From the NCBI GenBank assembly GCA_025449835.1, contig JANWIO010000074.1, positions 1-57,148 of the forward strand: a stretch of 57,148 bases of DNA, written 5' to 3'. This document shows positions 36,707 to 45,700 of the stretch, in pieces. The notes under the pieces were generated by a model. The model had not been told where the DNA came from, did no database searches, and saw nothing but the letters and a program-made list of their open reading frames with translations. Positions within the stretch are counted from its first letter, which is position 1, and the number at the start of each line of letters is the position of its first letter. A program made the translations under genes and the position numbers. The stretch comes from Vampirovibrionales bacterium. GTDB taxonomy: Bacteria > Cyanobacteriota > Vampirovibrionia > Vampirovibrionales > JAGQHJ01.

Positions 36707-37996
36707 ATGGTTCGCAATGCATTTATCATTTCAGACATTCATCTGGGGGCTTCTACCAGCCTGTTAACCGCCATTGATTATGACAATGAAACCGGCAAAC
36801 CCATTGATCGCCCCCTGGCCCAAGCTCTTCTCGAAAAACTTTTTGCAAACATCAGAGAACTCACCCAAGGACAACCCATTCAACAATGCGTTTTGCTAGG
36901 CGATATTTTTGATTTTTCCTTTGCTTCTTATGGGCTAGCCATGCAAAATGGACGCTGGTTTTTTGAGCAGCTGGTTGCCTCTGGGTTGTTTGAAGAATAC
37001 ATTTATATTCCCGGCAACCATGATCATCATCTATGGCAGCAAATCATCGAGCATTACTATCTGATGACTGAATTGGATAAGCCGCCCCTGACTTACCCAA
37101 AGACATTGCCCGCCAATTTTGTGCTCAACAACACGTTTTTAGACAAGCTTTTACCGGATCAGTATGGGTTTCAAGTAACCTACCCCAACTATGAATTGAG
37201 CATCAACAACCACGTTTTTTACCTTCACCATGGCCATTTTCTTCAGAAACTCTATATTGCCGCCTCTCAGTTTTTAGAAGAAGCCATTTATACCAAAAAT
37301 ATAGAAGACTTAGAAGCTTTAAATGCCCCATTTTTGGAGTTTGGTTGGTACAACATTGGTCAAGCCTACAATATTGGCAAGCAAAAACTGATTGATAAAC
37401 TTTATTTTATGTTTAAAAACAATAAAACCAAGGCCTTTGATCGTCTTGTCAAAATGATGCTCGAAAAAATTGATCAATGGAATCTTGAACCCAGCAGAAA
37501 ACGATGGAATCTCGTGGGCATGGCATCCGACTCCTTGATTAAACTGGTAGGCCCTTACATCTTAAAACGACTCTTTTTTAAACAAAGCCGGCTTTATGGC
37601 AAACGCCAGCATGCCAGTACCATTCGTCACACCCGCCTGGCACAACAACTGGATACCACCGTAATGAATTATATGCGTCAATATCTTCTCCCAGCTAATA
37701 CCCATGATACAGAGTGTACCTTCATTTTTGGCCATACCCACGAGCCCGAAATTAACTTTGTTTGCATGGACGAAAACCATATTTGTTACCATATTTATAA
37801 TACTGGCGGCTGGATTGTGGACCGTCTGGATGAATCAAACCAGCTGATTCTTCCCCAAATGGAACCGCTTTATATCAGTGAAGATGGATCTATTCACCCC
37901 ATCCCGTTTACAGAAATGCATACCGAGTTTATTAAAGAACATTTGGAATCAGATTCTGTCTTTCAAGAAATAAAACAAGCCTTATCACTGGATTAA
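36707..37996 (+). CDS. Metallophosphoesterase (calcineurin-like, LpxH-type outline)
   Basis: 429 residues. All metal-binding motifs are present in order: Asp10-x-His12 (ISDIHLG), GDIFD (65-69), GNHDHH (103-108), LHHGHFLQ and FIFGHTHEPE. The first half resembles UDP-2,3-diacylglucosamine hydrolases; the insertion between GNHD and HHGH and the long central helical region (LYFMFKNNKTKAFDRLVKMMLEKID) make it larger than LpxH (about 240), so lipid A work is not proven. It is likely a cytoplasmic or membrane-associated phosphoesterase. Confidence 0.88.
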   Translation: MVRNAFIISDIHLGASTSLLTAIDYDNETGKPIDRPLAQALLEKLFANIRELTQGQPIQQCVLLGDIFDFSFASYGLAMQNGRWFFEQLVASGLFEEYIYIPGNHDHHLWQQIIEHYYLMTELDKPPLTYPKTLPANFVLNNTFLDKLLPDQYGFQVTYPNYELSINNHVFYLHHGHFLQKLYIAASQFLEEAIYTKNIEDLEALNAPFLEFGWYNIGQAYNIGKQKLIDKLYFMFKNNKTKAFDRLVKMMLEKIDQWNLEPSRKRWNLVGMASDSLIKLVGPYILKRLFFKQSRLYGKRQHASTIRHTRLAQQLDTTVMNYMRQYLLPANTHDTECTFIFGHTHEPEINFVCMDENHICYHIYNTGGWIVDRLDESNQLILPQMEPLYISEDGSIHPIPFTEMHTEFIKEHLESDSVFQEIKQALSLD

Positions 37997-38382
37997 CCTC
38001 AATACAAAACATCATTTAAGATCAAAAAGATAAACTTCTTAACTTTATGAACTTTTTTATCTTAAAAAATGGCCCCATTTTTGACCGGAGACATTTTTAT
38101 GTGTGCAGTAAAACCCTTCCGTAAAAAGAATTTCGGAAGTTGTTATATATTGTATATCGACTTCCAATTTTAAAATATTCTTAAGAGTACTAGCAAGAAC
38201 CTTCAAAAACCGGTATCATAAGGATAGGTTGGAAGTTCATAAATTGACCCCTTATCAGGTTTGCTGCAACTGCATTTTCGCGTTGAAATGCATGCACGGT
38301 TAGACTGGCTTGTTTGGATCAATTTGGCCCTTACCACCGCAATGGTTAGCACAGAATGATGATTGAGGAGGAAACTTCGACG
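37997..38382 (+). promoter_or_regulatory. 386-base non-coding region with alternative hairpins upstream of a 53-residue gene
   Basis: No coding frame is credible. Two hairpins share one strand: CTTCCG (38116-38121) can pair with CGGAAG (38134-38139), or GGAAGTTG (38135-38142) can pair with CGACTTCC (38158-38165, one G-U pair) across an A/T loop. They exclude each other, as in an attenuator or regulatory leader. A further GGAAGTT occurs near 38230. AGGAGG at 38366-38371 serves ATG 38383. A small RNA or long 5' leader is possible. Confidence 0.35.
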
Positions 38383-38544
38383 ATGAAGCACACTGAGAAA
38401 TTTTCGGCTTTTGAAACCAATGGTGGCAAATACAGTGCCCGAAAGATTCCCCAGTGGCGTATTGGTCATCATGAGCTCCGTGAATATCTAGATTTTATGA
38501 GTCACAATTGGGATGATCACCATCTTAGCGCAAATCCAGCCTAA
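38383..38544 (+). CDS. Small hypothetical protein (53 residues)
   Basis: 53 residues from ATG 38383, chosen because AGGAGG lies 11 bases upstream; an in-frame ATG at 38356 is before that site. The product MKHTEKFSAFETNGGKYSARK is basic, then PQWRIGHHELREYLDFMSHNWDDHHLSANPA is rich in His, Trp and Asp. No membrane span or signal. It is a stand-alone gene between hairpin-rich segments. Function unknown. Confidence 0.6.
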   Translation: MKHTEKFSAFETNGGKYSARKIPQWRIGHHELREYLDFMSHNWDDHHLSANPA

Positions 38545-38569
38545 GATTCGGTAAGGCATCGCAGTCAAT

Positions 38570-38615
38570 GGGCTCCCCCTTATTTTATAAAGGAGCCCGT
38601 TTTGGAACGGGGCTC
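38570..38615 (+). terminator. Overlapping hairpins (terminator or attenuator) before the TPR gene
   Basis: GGGCTCC (38570-38576) can pair with GGAGCCC (38592-38598), or GAGCCCGTT (38594-38602) can pair with AACGGGGCTC (38607-38615 region, one bulged G) around a TTGG loop. The second is followed by TTGAGGATTTTT. Three segments with two exclusive pairings look like an attenuator; a plain terminator for the 53-residue gene is the simpler reading. Confidence 0.45.
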
Positions 38616-38671
38616 TTGAGGATTTTTGAGGAATCCAGAGGGGCCAATATAACGGCCCTCCTCTTTTCAAC

Positions 38672-38677
38672 TATAAT
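38672..38677 (+). promoter_or_regulatory. TATAAT -10 element directly before the TPR gene start
   Basis: TATAAT ends eight bases before ATG 38686. A start point seven to eight bases downstream of the box would fall at the A of the ATG or one or two bases before it, giving a leaderless or near-leaderless transcript. No ribosome-binding site is present. No clear -35. Confidence 0.4.
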
Positions 38678-38685
38678 GAAACGAT

Positions 38686-40539
38686 ATGGTAAAGAAAGCG
38701 TTTCAAGTCCTCTGGAAGCGGATTGGTGAATACAACAAAGTTGTAGAACAATACGTCAGAGCAGCACAGTCATCGCCAGATCCGGCGATGGCCTATGTTA
38801 ATTGGGGCATTGATTTGGCCCAAGAGGGCAAGCTTGACGAGGCCTTGAAAAAATTTGAACAAGCCGCCGCCATGGCCCCCGATCGACCGGAGCCCTTTAA
38901 CAATTGGGGCGTTGCTTTGGCCAAACAAGGACATATGGAAGAGGCTCTGGAGAAATTTCGGATTGCCCTCTCCATTGATCCAGAGTCGATTAATAGCTTA
39001 ATTTTATGGGGCGCAGCCCTCCTGGAATTGGGAGATGTGGAAGGTGCCCAGGAAAAATACGAAAAAGCGGTCCGTTTAAATCCCGGAAATCCGGAGCCCT
39101 ATGTTAATTGGGGAATTGCACTCTCCAGAATGGGACGATACACCGATGCTATTCGGCACTTTCAGGCAGCTCTTGCGATTTACAGTTACCAGCCTCAGGT
39201 TTATTTCCTCTGGGGTGCTGTTTTGGCAGAACTGGAGCAGTATGAAGAAGCCATTGAAAAATTCAAAATTACCTTGCGTCATATGCCCAAGCATGGCGAG
39301 GCCTATTATTTTTGGTCCATCGCACTGAATCGGTTGGGAAAACACGAAGAAGCCGTTGAAAAGTCCCGAAAGGCCCTGGCCCTGAATCCCCAAAATCCGG
39401 AAATTTACCTTAACCAAGGGGATGCCTTGGCAAACTTGGGGGAATATGAGCTCGCCATTGAAAACTATCGACAAGCCGCTATTTTAGACTCTGACATTGC
39501 CGATATTTACATGAGCTGGGGCATTGCTCTGTGTAAATTAGGCAATAACGAAGAAGGCTACAGCAAATTCGCCAAAGCCCTTGAACGGGATCCGGAACTC
39601 ACCCAGGTTCATTACTATTGGGGCCTTTCTCTCAATGAAAATCGACGGTTTCAAGAAGCACTACCTCATTTAAAAAAGATGTATGAGGCTGAGCCAAAAC
39701 ATCTTGAGAACCTTTTAAATTATGGATTAGCCCAAATTCACACGGGGAACCTGGAGCTTGGGTATAAGCTCTTGAAAGAAGCTGAAAAAATTGATCGGTG
39801 GAATCCACAGGTTCACTTTTTACTGGGCACCCAACACTTGACCCAAGGAAAGATCCGTCCTGCCTTGGAGCACCTGCAAAAAGCATTGGAATCGAAGAAA
39901 GACTTTACAGATGCCGCCATTAATCTGAGTTTGGCCCTTTGTGAAATGGGAGATACCGAAGAAGCTGTTCGCACATTGCGGCCCTTTATCCGCCAACAAC
40001 AAGATTCACCGGAAATGAACTTTTTTTATGGCATGATCCTGTATCGCCATGGGGATCTGAAAGATGCCAGTATCAAGTTTAACAAAGCGTTGGCACTTCG
40101 CCCAGGATACTCAGAAGCGTTACTGGGACTCGCAGAAATTGCCATTAAGCAAAACGATCTGGATAAAGCCCAAAACGCCCTTTCAGAATTGTTAAAATTA
40201 AATGCTGAATTTGTTCCTGCACTGTTTTTAAGTGGTATTTTTCACGCAAAACGGGCAGAAGAAGCGGGAAGTGACGCTAACGAATACAAAACCGCTCAAT
40301 CCTTCTACATAAAGACCTATTATCACGACCCCTATCACTTGGAAGCCTACGTAAATGATGCCTATATGGCAGGCAAACTGGCTCAAGTGGAAGAAATGAA
40401 TCAAAAATTCTCGACGCTTCTCAACAATGAAAATTTTCAGCCCACTGTTGTGTTGAAATACTGGTCACAAGCCTTGGAAGAAATGGGGTACCCGGAAGAA
40501 GCTGCGCAAAAAAGGGCAGAAGCTGAACGTTATTCTTAA
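38686..40539 (+). CDS. TPR-repeat protein
   Basis: 617 residues, almost entirely tetratricopeptide repeats, about 14-15 units from residue 30 on. The units share an uncommon WG pair (YVNWGIDLAQEGKLDEALKKF, FNNWGVALAKQGHMEEALEKF, YMSWGIALCKLGNNEEG). Such helical solenoids bind other proteins; no catalytic domain, signal peptide or membrane span is visible. The first 25 residues (VLWKRIGEYNKVVEQYVRAAQ) form a lead helix. It has no ribosome-binding site, and the promoter box is very near. Partner unknown. Confidence 0.88.
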   Translation: MVKKAFQVLWKRIGEYNKVVEQYVRAAQSSPDPAMAYVNWGIDLAQEGKLDEALKKFEQAAAMAPDRPEPFNNWGVALAKQGHMEEALEKFRIALSIDPESINSLILWGAALLELGDVEGAQEKYEKAVRLNPGNPEPYVNWGIALSRMGRYTDAIRHFQAALAIYSYQPQVYFLWGAVLAELEQYEEAIEKFKITLRHMPKHGEAYYFWSIALNRLGKHEEAVEKSRKALALNPQNPEIYLNQGDALANLGEYELAIENYRQAAILDSDIADIYMSWGIALCKLGNNEEGYSKFAKALERDPELTQVHYYWGLSLNENRRFQEALPHLKKMYEAEPKHLENLLNYGLAQIHTGNLELGYKLLKEAEKIDRWNPQVHFLLGTQHLTQGKIRPALEHLQKALESKKDFTDAAINLSLALCEMGDTEEAVRTLRPFIRQQQDSPEMNFFYGMILYRHGDLKDASIKFNKALALRPGYSEALLGLAEIAIKQNDLDKAQNALSELLKLNAEFVPALFLSGIFHAKRAEEAGSDANEYKTAQSFYIKTYYHDPYHLEAYVNDAYMAGKLAQVEEMNQKFSTLLNNENFQPTVVLKYWSQALEEMGYPEEAAQKRAEAERYS

Positions 40540-40737
40540 GTCTGCTAAAGCTGAGATGCCTAACTTGGCCGATATATTTTGGGGTCAACTTACTGCTATA
40601 ACAAGAGCCGTCTCAATGAATAATGCCCATCAACGAAGGCTCAAATTTTAGCTTGCCTTCATGACAAGCTGATTGTATTTTGGTAAGTAGACACTACTCG
40701 CTTTAAATTTGCATATTGGAAAAGAGGAGGCGCTACG

Positions 40738-41508
40738 GTGCAAAAACAACAAGAACAAGTCATTCAATTATTGAAAGAAAAACGGTTGGTCAAAGTGATC
40801 TCCGGAATCAACAATTTTGATCTCGATCGAGTCGGTCAGGTTGTCCGGGCAGCAACAGTGGCTGGTGCTGGCGCCGTTGATGTGGCAGCTCGTCACGATG
40901 TGGTTCGTCAAACCCGCCAAATTACTGATTTACCCATTTTTGCATCTTCTATTAACCTCCAAGATTTAGCCATTGCTGCCGCCAATGGAGCAGATGTTGC
41001 TGAAATTGGGAATTTTGATGCACTTTATAACGATGGTTTCTACCTTTCTGCAGAAGAAGTCCTTCACCTCGCAGAAAAAACCTTGGCCCTTGTGTCTAAC
41101 GACACCTTAGTTTCCGTAACCATCCCAGGGTATCTATCCATTGAAGCTCAAATTCGTCTAGCAGAACGGTTAGCCTTTTTAGGTGTCCATATGCTTCAAA
41201 CAGAAGGTGCCTCCAAAGTGATTACCTTAACTCGTGAGGTACAACTCCTGGAGTCAAAAGAGAAAGCAGCCCTGACCCTTGAAAACACTCAAGCCCTTTG
41301 CCAGGCTGTTTCCATTCCAGTGATGTCTGCCAGCGGCATTCAAGTCAACAATGTGCAAGAAGCCTTTAAAAGAGGGGCTGCTGCTGTTGGAATTGGCTCT
41401 GCTGTCAATCGGCTTCATACAGAAGAAGATATGGTGGATGTGTTGATGGCAATTATGAGCCAAGTCCAAGAACTTCACCAACAAAAAATGGTGGGATTGG
41501 CCTCTTAA
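40738..41508 (+). CDS. ycf23: Ycf23/DUF561 family protein (TIM-barrel)
   Basis: 256 residues from GTG 40738, with AGGAGG about seven bases upstream. The family pattern is clear: RLVKVISGINNFDLDRVGQVVRAATVAGAGAVDVAA at the N-terminus, IFASSINLQDLAIAAANGADVAEIGNFD, VSVTIPGYLSIEAQIRLAERL, VHMLQTEGASKV, then IPVMSASGIQVNNVQEAFKRGAAAVGIGSAVNRL, ending a TIM-barrel phosphate-binding motif. Ycf23 is known from cyanobacteria and from red-lineage plastids and has no assigned reaction. Its presence supports a cyanobacterial lineage. A strong terminator follows, so it is a single-gene unit. Confidence 0.88.
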   Translation: MQKQQEQVIQLLKEKRLVKVISGINNFDLDRVGQVVRAATVAGAGAVDVAARHDVVRQTRQITDLPIFASSINLQDLAIAAANGADVAEIGNFDALYNDGFYLSAEEVLHLAEKTLALVSNDTLVSVTIPGYLSIEAQIRLAERLAFLGVHMLQTEGASKVITLTREVQLLESKEKAALTLENTQALCQAVSIPVMSASGIQVNNVQEAFKRGAAAVGIGSAVNRLHTEEDMVDVLMAIMSQVQELHQQKMVGLAS

Positions 41509-41882
41509 GCCTGCAAAGAAAACAAACCTAATCTTTAAAAAGGACTGTTCTGGTTTTTTATGAGGGGCAGTCCTTTTTGTATCTTCCCAAATAGTCTTTT
41601 GGAGAATCTTTTCCACATCGGTAAGACGTAAAATAGAGAGAAGAAAAATCATTGGAAGGGAATTCATCTTAAAATCAGGAGGGGACTTCCCGATTGCTGA
41701 AAAACGACGTTTAGTGCGTCCTGGCAAGTATTTTCATTATTTTTAACCAAAATGCCGCGTATATTATAAGAAATGTAAAATTTCTCCCTTTAAAAGGCAA
41801 CTTTCGTATTTCCAACGTTTTTGATCTAGTAGAGCCCATTAATTTTTTATTAAATTTACGATTTTTAAAAGGTCTGCTCAAG
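41509..41882. other. Intergenic region downstream of ycf23
   Basis: About 370 bases: the ycf23 terminator at 41537-41578, then A/T-rich DNA with a TATATTATAAG box near 41759 that may start the next gene. A lone AGGAGGGG near 41681 has only a six-codon frame after it. No RNA gene or riboswitch that I can recognise. Confidence 0.4.
41537..41578 (+). terminator. Rho-independent terminator of ycf23
   Basis: AAAAAGGACTG (41537-41547) pairs perfectly with CAGTCCTTTTT (41568-41578); 20-base loop; the T run is part of the stem end. The A/T stem ends make it work in both directions. Confidence 0.8.
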
Positions 41883-42203
41883 ATGATGAAGTTAATCGGT
41901 CAAATTCTCGGTTTTATCATTGGCTCATTTGTATCCCCAAGTTGGGTATTAATGAACTACACCCTTAAGGGATACTTTAATTTGGAAAAGGCGCTCAGCA
42001 GCCCTCAAGATTTTTTGCAACAGTATCATCACTTTTACTTAATCACTGCCACTAACCCGGCTGGGATTTTCTTACACCTCGTCCCAGCATTAATCTTAAT
42101 TTTGATTATTGGAACCCTCTTTATGGCCCTGATTATCCAGATTTGTGGCAAGGTGATGGGTTTAATTGGAGACAGACTTCATTCCCATGTAGTCCCTTCT
42201 TAG
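41883..42203 (+). CDS. Small membrane protein (106 residues), unknown function
   Basis: 106 residues with an N-terminal hydrophobic stretch (LIGQILGFIIGSFVSPSWVLM) and a long C-terminal one, GIFLHLVPALILILIIGTLFMALIIQICG, which can form one or two spans; a polar loop YFNLEKALSSPQDFLQQYHHF lies between. No family recognised. Two adjacent ATG codons (41883 and 41886) could start it; no strong ribosome-binding site. It ends six bases before a convergent secreted-protein gene. Confidence 0.7.
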   Translation: MMKLIGQILGFIIGSFVSPSWVLMNYTLKGYFNLEKALSSPQDFLQQYHHFYLITATNPAGIFLHLVPALILILIIGTLFMALIIQICGKVMGLIGDRLHSHVVPS

Positions 42204-42209
42204 CCCTCA

Positions 42210-42614
42210 TTACGATTTTCGGGAACAGATATATTGATGCAATTCTAATGCTTTGGACCACGGGCTAATCGGCATCGGACGGTCAGTGTTATGAAAGAAA
42301 TCAATCACCTTGCCATTGGCATTGATTACTTTGGTATAAAGCGGCTGATAAATTGCATTTCGACAATCATTTCGAGCATAAATCTCGACGGAATAGACTT
42401 TATCACCATATTTTTCCCGAAAGGGATCTGTTTTTTGCGTGATCAGCGTTTTTTTCCAATAATACACCAGCCCGTTATCCTCAAATCGCATGCTGGCCAA
42501 GTTGATGTAATTGATATCATCGGAAGAACCCAAATCCACAAACTCCCAATCGGATGCAAGAGATTTTAAGGGAAGTAACAGCAACAATAAAAGGAGTAAG
42601 CAGTACCGTTTCAT
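42210..42614 (-). CDS. Secreted protein, surface-adhesin protein E-like
   Basis: About 134 residues from ATG 42614, chosen because it gives a classic Sec signal peptide: MKRYCLLLLLLLLLPLKSLAS with an Ala-x-Ala-like cleavage near residue 21; the frame is open 13 codons further. The mature part WEFVDLGSSDDINYINLASMRFEDNG, then YYWKKTLI, follows the pattern 'W..v..s..yyid..si...g..v..W.k' of the surface-adhesin E (Adhesin_E) family, small beta-barrel-like domains in exported proteins. Two cysteines (in NDCRNA and YICSRKS) could form a disulfide. Role unknown. Confidence 0.72.
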   Translation of the reverse strand: MKRYCLLLLLLLLLPLKSLASDWEFVDLGSSDDINYINLASMRFEDNGLVYYWKKTLITQKTDPFREKYGDKVYSVEIYARNDCRNAIYQPLYTKVINANGKVIDFFHNTDRPMPISPWSKALELHQYICSRKS

Positions 42615-42725
42615 CAAAACAAGTCTCTCTCTTAAAACGTAACGGTCTCTCATTCTCTTGCTATTGTCCTCTCTTTCAGCTTGTTTTTCAAACCACTTGT
42701 CTTAATCAAACACCTAAAATTCAAA

Positions 42726-42756
42726 GCGAGGCAACTTTTTTAGGAAGCTACCCCGC
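42726..42756 (-). terminator. Terminator of the rpoB-rpoC1-rpoC2 operon
   Basis: On the minus strand GCGGGGTAGC pairs over ten positions (three G-U pairs) with GTTGCCTCGC around an 11-base loop, followed by TTTGAATTTT, 35 bases after the rpoC2 stop. Confidence 0.6.
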
Positions 42757-42790
42757 TCAGATCTCAATATATATGCGTTAAAATTAAGCG

Positions 42791-45700
42791 CTATTCTTCT
42801 TCATCATACTGATCATCATCCAACTCTTCACTGGCATCATCATCAAGCAGATCCTTTGTGTCATCAATAATGATGTCATCCTCATCCAGAATCAGATCAC
42901 CCAGGGTTTCCTCTGAAATTTCAGGAGAACCGAACATGCTTTCAATCTCTTCCAGGATGGCAGAAGGTTTACGGGCTGTAAACCGGGAGCCAGCAGATTG
43001 ATCATCAATCATATCGACACGTTCATCCTTAAAGTGAGGGAAACCAGTTCCAGCAGGGATAAGACGCCCAATAATAACATTCTCTTTAAGCCCACGAAGA
43101 ATATCAACTTTCCCTTCAACAGCAGCCTCAGTGAGAACTCGAGTCGTTTCTTGGAAACTCGCTGCAGAAATAAAGCTATCTGTATTTAAGCTGGCTTTGG
43201 TAATCCCAAGCAGTACAGGGTGGTATTCCGGTAAAGCACCGCCCGCTTCTTCGGCAAGTTTTTTTTCTTCCAAAACCACTTTTATATCTTGAAGCTCACC
43301 TGGCAACAGACGAGTATCCCCAGATTCATCAATTTTAACCTTTTTACTCATCTGCCGAACAATGATTTCAACGTGCTTATCTGCAATTTCAACACCTTGA
43401 GAGCGATAAACCCGCTGAACTTCGTCCACCAAGTATTTACGAACCGCTTCAACACCCATAATTTCAAGAACGTCATGAGGGTTTATGGTCCCATCTGTTA
43501 AGGGTTGACCTGGCTGAATCTGTTCTTTATCTTCAACAAGGATGTTTGCACCAAGGGGTACCGAAACTTCTTGACGTCCATGCTCTTCGCTCACCAGGAA
43601 AAGCTTCGGAACATCTTCTTCCCATTCATACTCTGCCACAGCAGGATAAGATGCAATAATGGCTGTTTCTTTGGATTTGCGGCCTTCCAAAAGTTCTTCA
43701 ACCCGCGGAAGACCTTGAACGATGTCACCCGATTTCTGCCGTTCAAAAACCAGGGTTGCCACCAAGTCTCCCCGTTGAACCAAGCTATGGTCTTCAACTT
43801 GTAGTTGCGTCCCCATACTAATTAAGTACGGATGACCAATTCGAAAAACAATTGATTTGTCTTTAATCGATTCAACTCTACCTGAAGCAGCTGCAAATTC
43901 GCCTTGGGCAATTTCATCATCCATTCGAACATAATCGCCTTCTTTCACTAAGGCTTTTGTTTTAATGTTAACGGTTTCACGATGATTATCTGTGACCAAC
44001 ATAATACGTCGAACCTCCTTGCCTGAGGAGGTAGCCCCTAAACTGACCAAACCACTGCTTTTGGCCAAAACCTGCGTTTTGACAACCGGTGTACGTTTTT
44101 CAATTACGTCGCCGTCTTTTACCAAAAGCTGGGTCTGCGTTACGGCCTGCATTTTATCAGTATCCGAGGCGGATTCACGACGAATGGTCAGATTTTCCAG
44201 TACCGCAATTTTATGATTTCCCGTTGTTGGATCTTCTTCCACAATGCCCCGTAAACGAGAAAGGTAGCCCTGCATTTGAAGCACCAAACTTGTTCTGAGT
44301 AAGGGTGCTCCTTCTACTTGACGGATTTTATCACCATCTTTAAAAGCAAGCTGGGTAACCGGAACAATACTAATATTGTCCTCTTCCGTCGATGAAAAGT
44401 GAATCGAAACCTCATGAGGAGCCACATGGAATTCCTGAACGGGCCGAATCAGAACCTCTGCATATTCATAATTGGAGGTATCTTCTAGCTCATCCAAATC
44501 ATCCTCATCCTCATCCGGTTCTTCCAGTTGGAAGTTAATGGTAATCATCGATTTCTCAGAGGCAACCACGCCAGGAGCAACTTCTGTACCTGCATCAACA
44601 ACGGTACCATCATCAACATTGATACTCCCGACATCATCCACCCGGAACAGTTCCCCTGGCCGGATAACAACTTCTTGAATGATATCATTATCTTCAACAA
44701 CTTCTACAATTCCGCTGATCCGACACACCACATCCTTAACGATCTCCGTACCGGCTTCAACAAAGCTTCCTGAATCCACCATTTTTAAAGAAGCATCTTT
44801 GCTTACCTGGTGAATCTCTTCAGGAATGAAATAAACCGTACCGGGTCTCAATAAGACTCTTTGGTCATCAATTTCAACGTCATCATAGCGGACTTCACCA
44901 CTGGTGGGAAGCATATTGGATTCATCGACCAGCTCTGCGATAATACTGTTGTTTTCCACCATGGTGCCCACTGGAGATTTAATAATATAGGTTTCATCCG
45001 CATCTTCAACACGCCACAATTGTTCTTTTTTGGTATTTTCAAGGGTGGCATTTTCAGGATGAGTAGAGGCGATAATAATGGTTAACTCTTTCCCTTCAAC
45101 AATTTTATCAATTTTCTCGCCATTCACTTTGTGTACTTCAGTTTTAAGATCTTCAGGAACACGAACTTCTCCACCATGTTCGCTAACAACCATGGTTTCA
45201 GCCAAAATATCTCCAGTATTAACGTTATCTCCGTTTTCAACGAGGTGTTTTGACCCACCAGGGAGGTTATAAACTTCACCACCTAAGATCCAAATGGTTC
45301 CGGCCCGGTTTGCAGTCCGGGTAATGTTGCCTTGTCGATCTCGTTTTTCATCCGCTTCAAAGCTTTCAAAGAAAATTTCACCGGGTAAGTCTGCTTTGAT
45401 ATCCTTGGTAGCTTTTTCAGTCAAGCGACGAGCATCACCACGCCCCGCTCCCGGCTCAAATTCTGTCAACAGGGCATCTGCCTCAACAGTCTGGCCTTTT
45501 TCACCATAAAACACCGTAGCGTTATAAGGTAAGTTGTATTTATCCACCTTCCCGTCAGCCGTTTTTATTTCTAGAACAAAGTCACGTGTGGCAACGTTAA
45601 CAATATCCCCGTGACGTGTTCTAAATTCACGCATTGGAACAGCATTGACAACAGATCCAGCCCGACGAGCACGGAGCTGTTCAATATTGGATGAGCCGCT

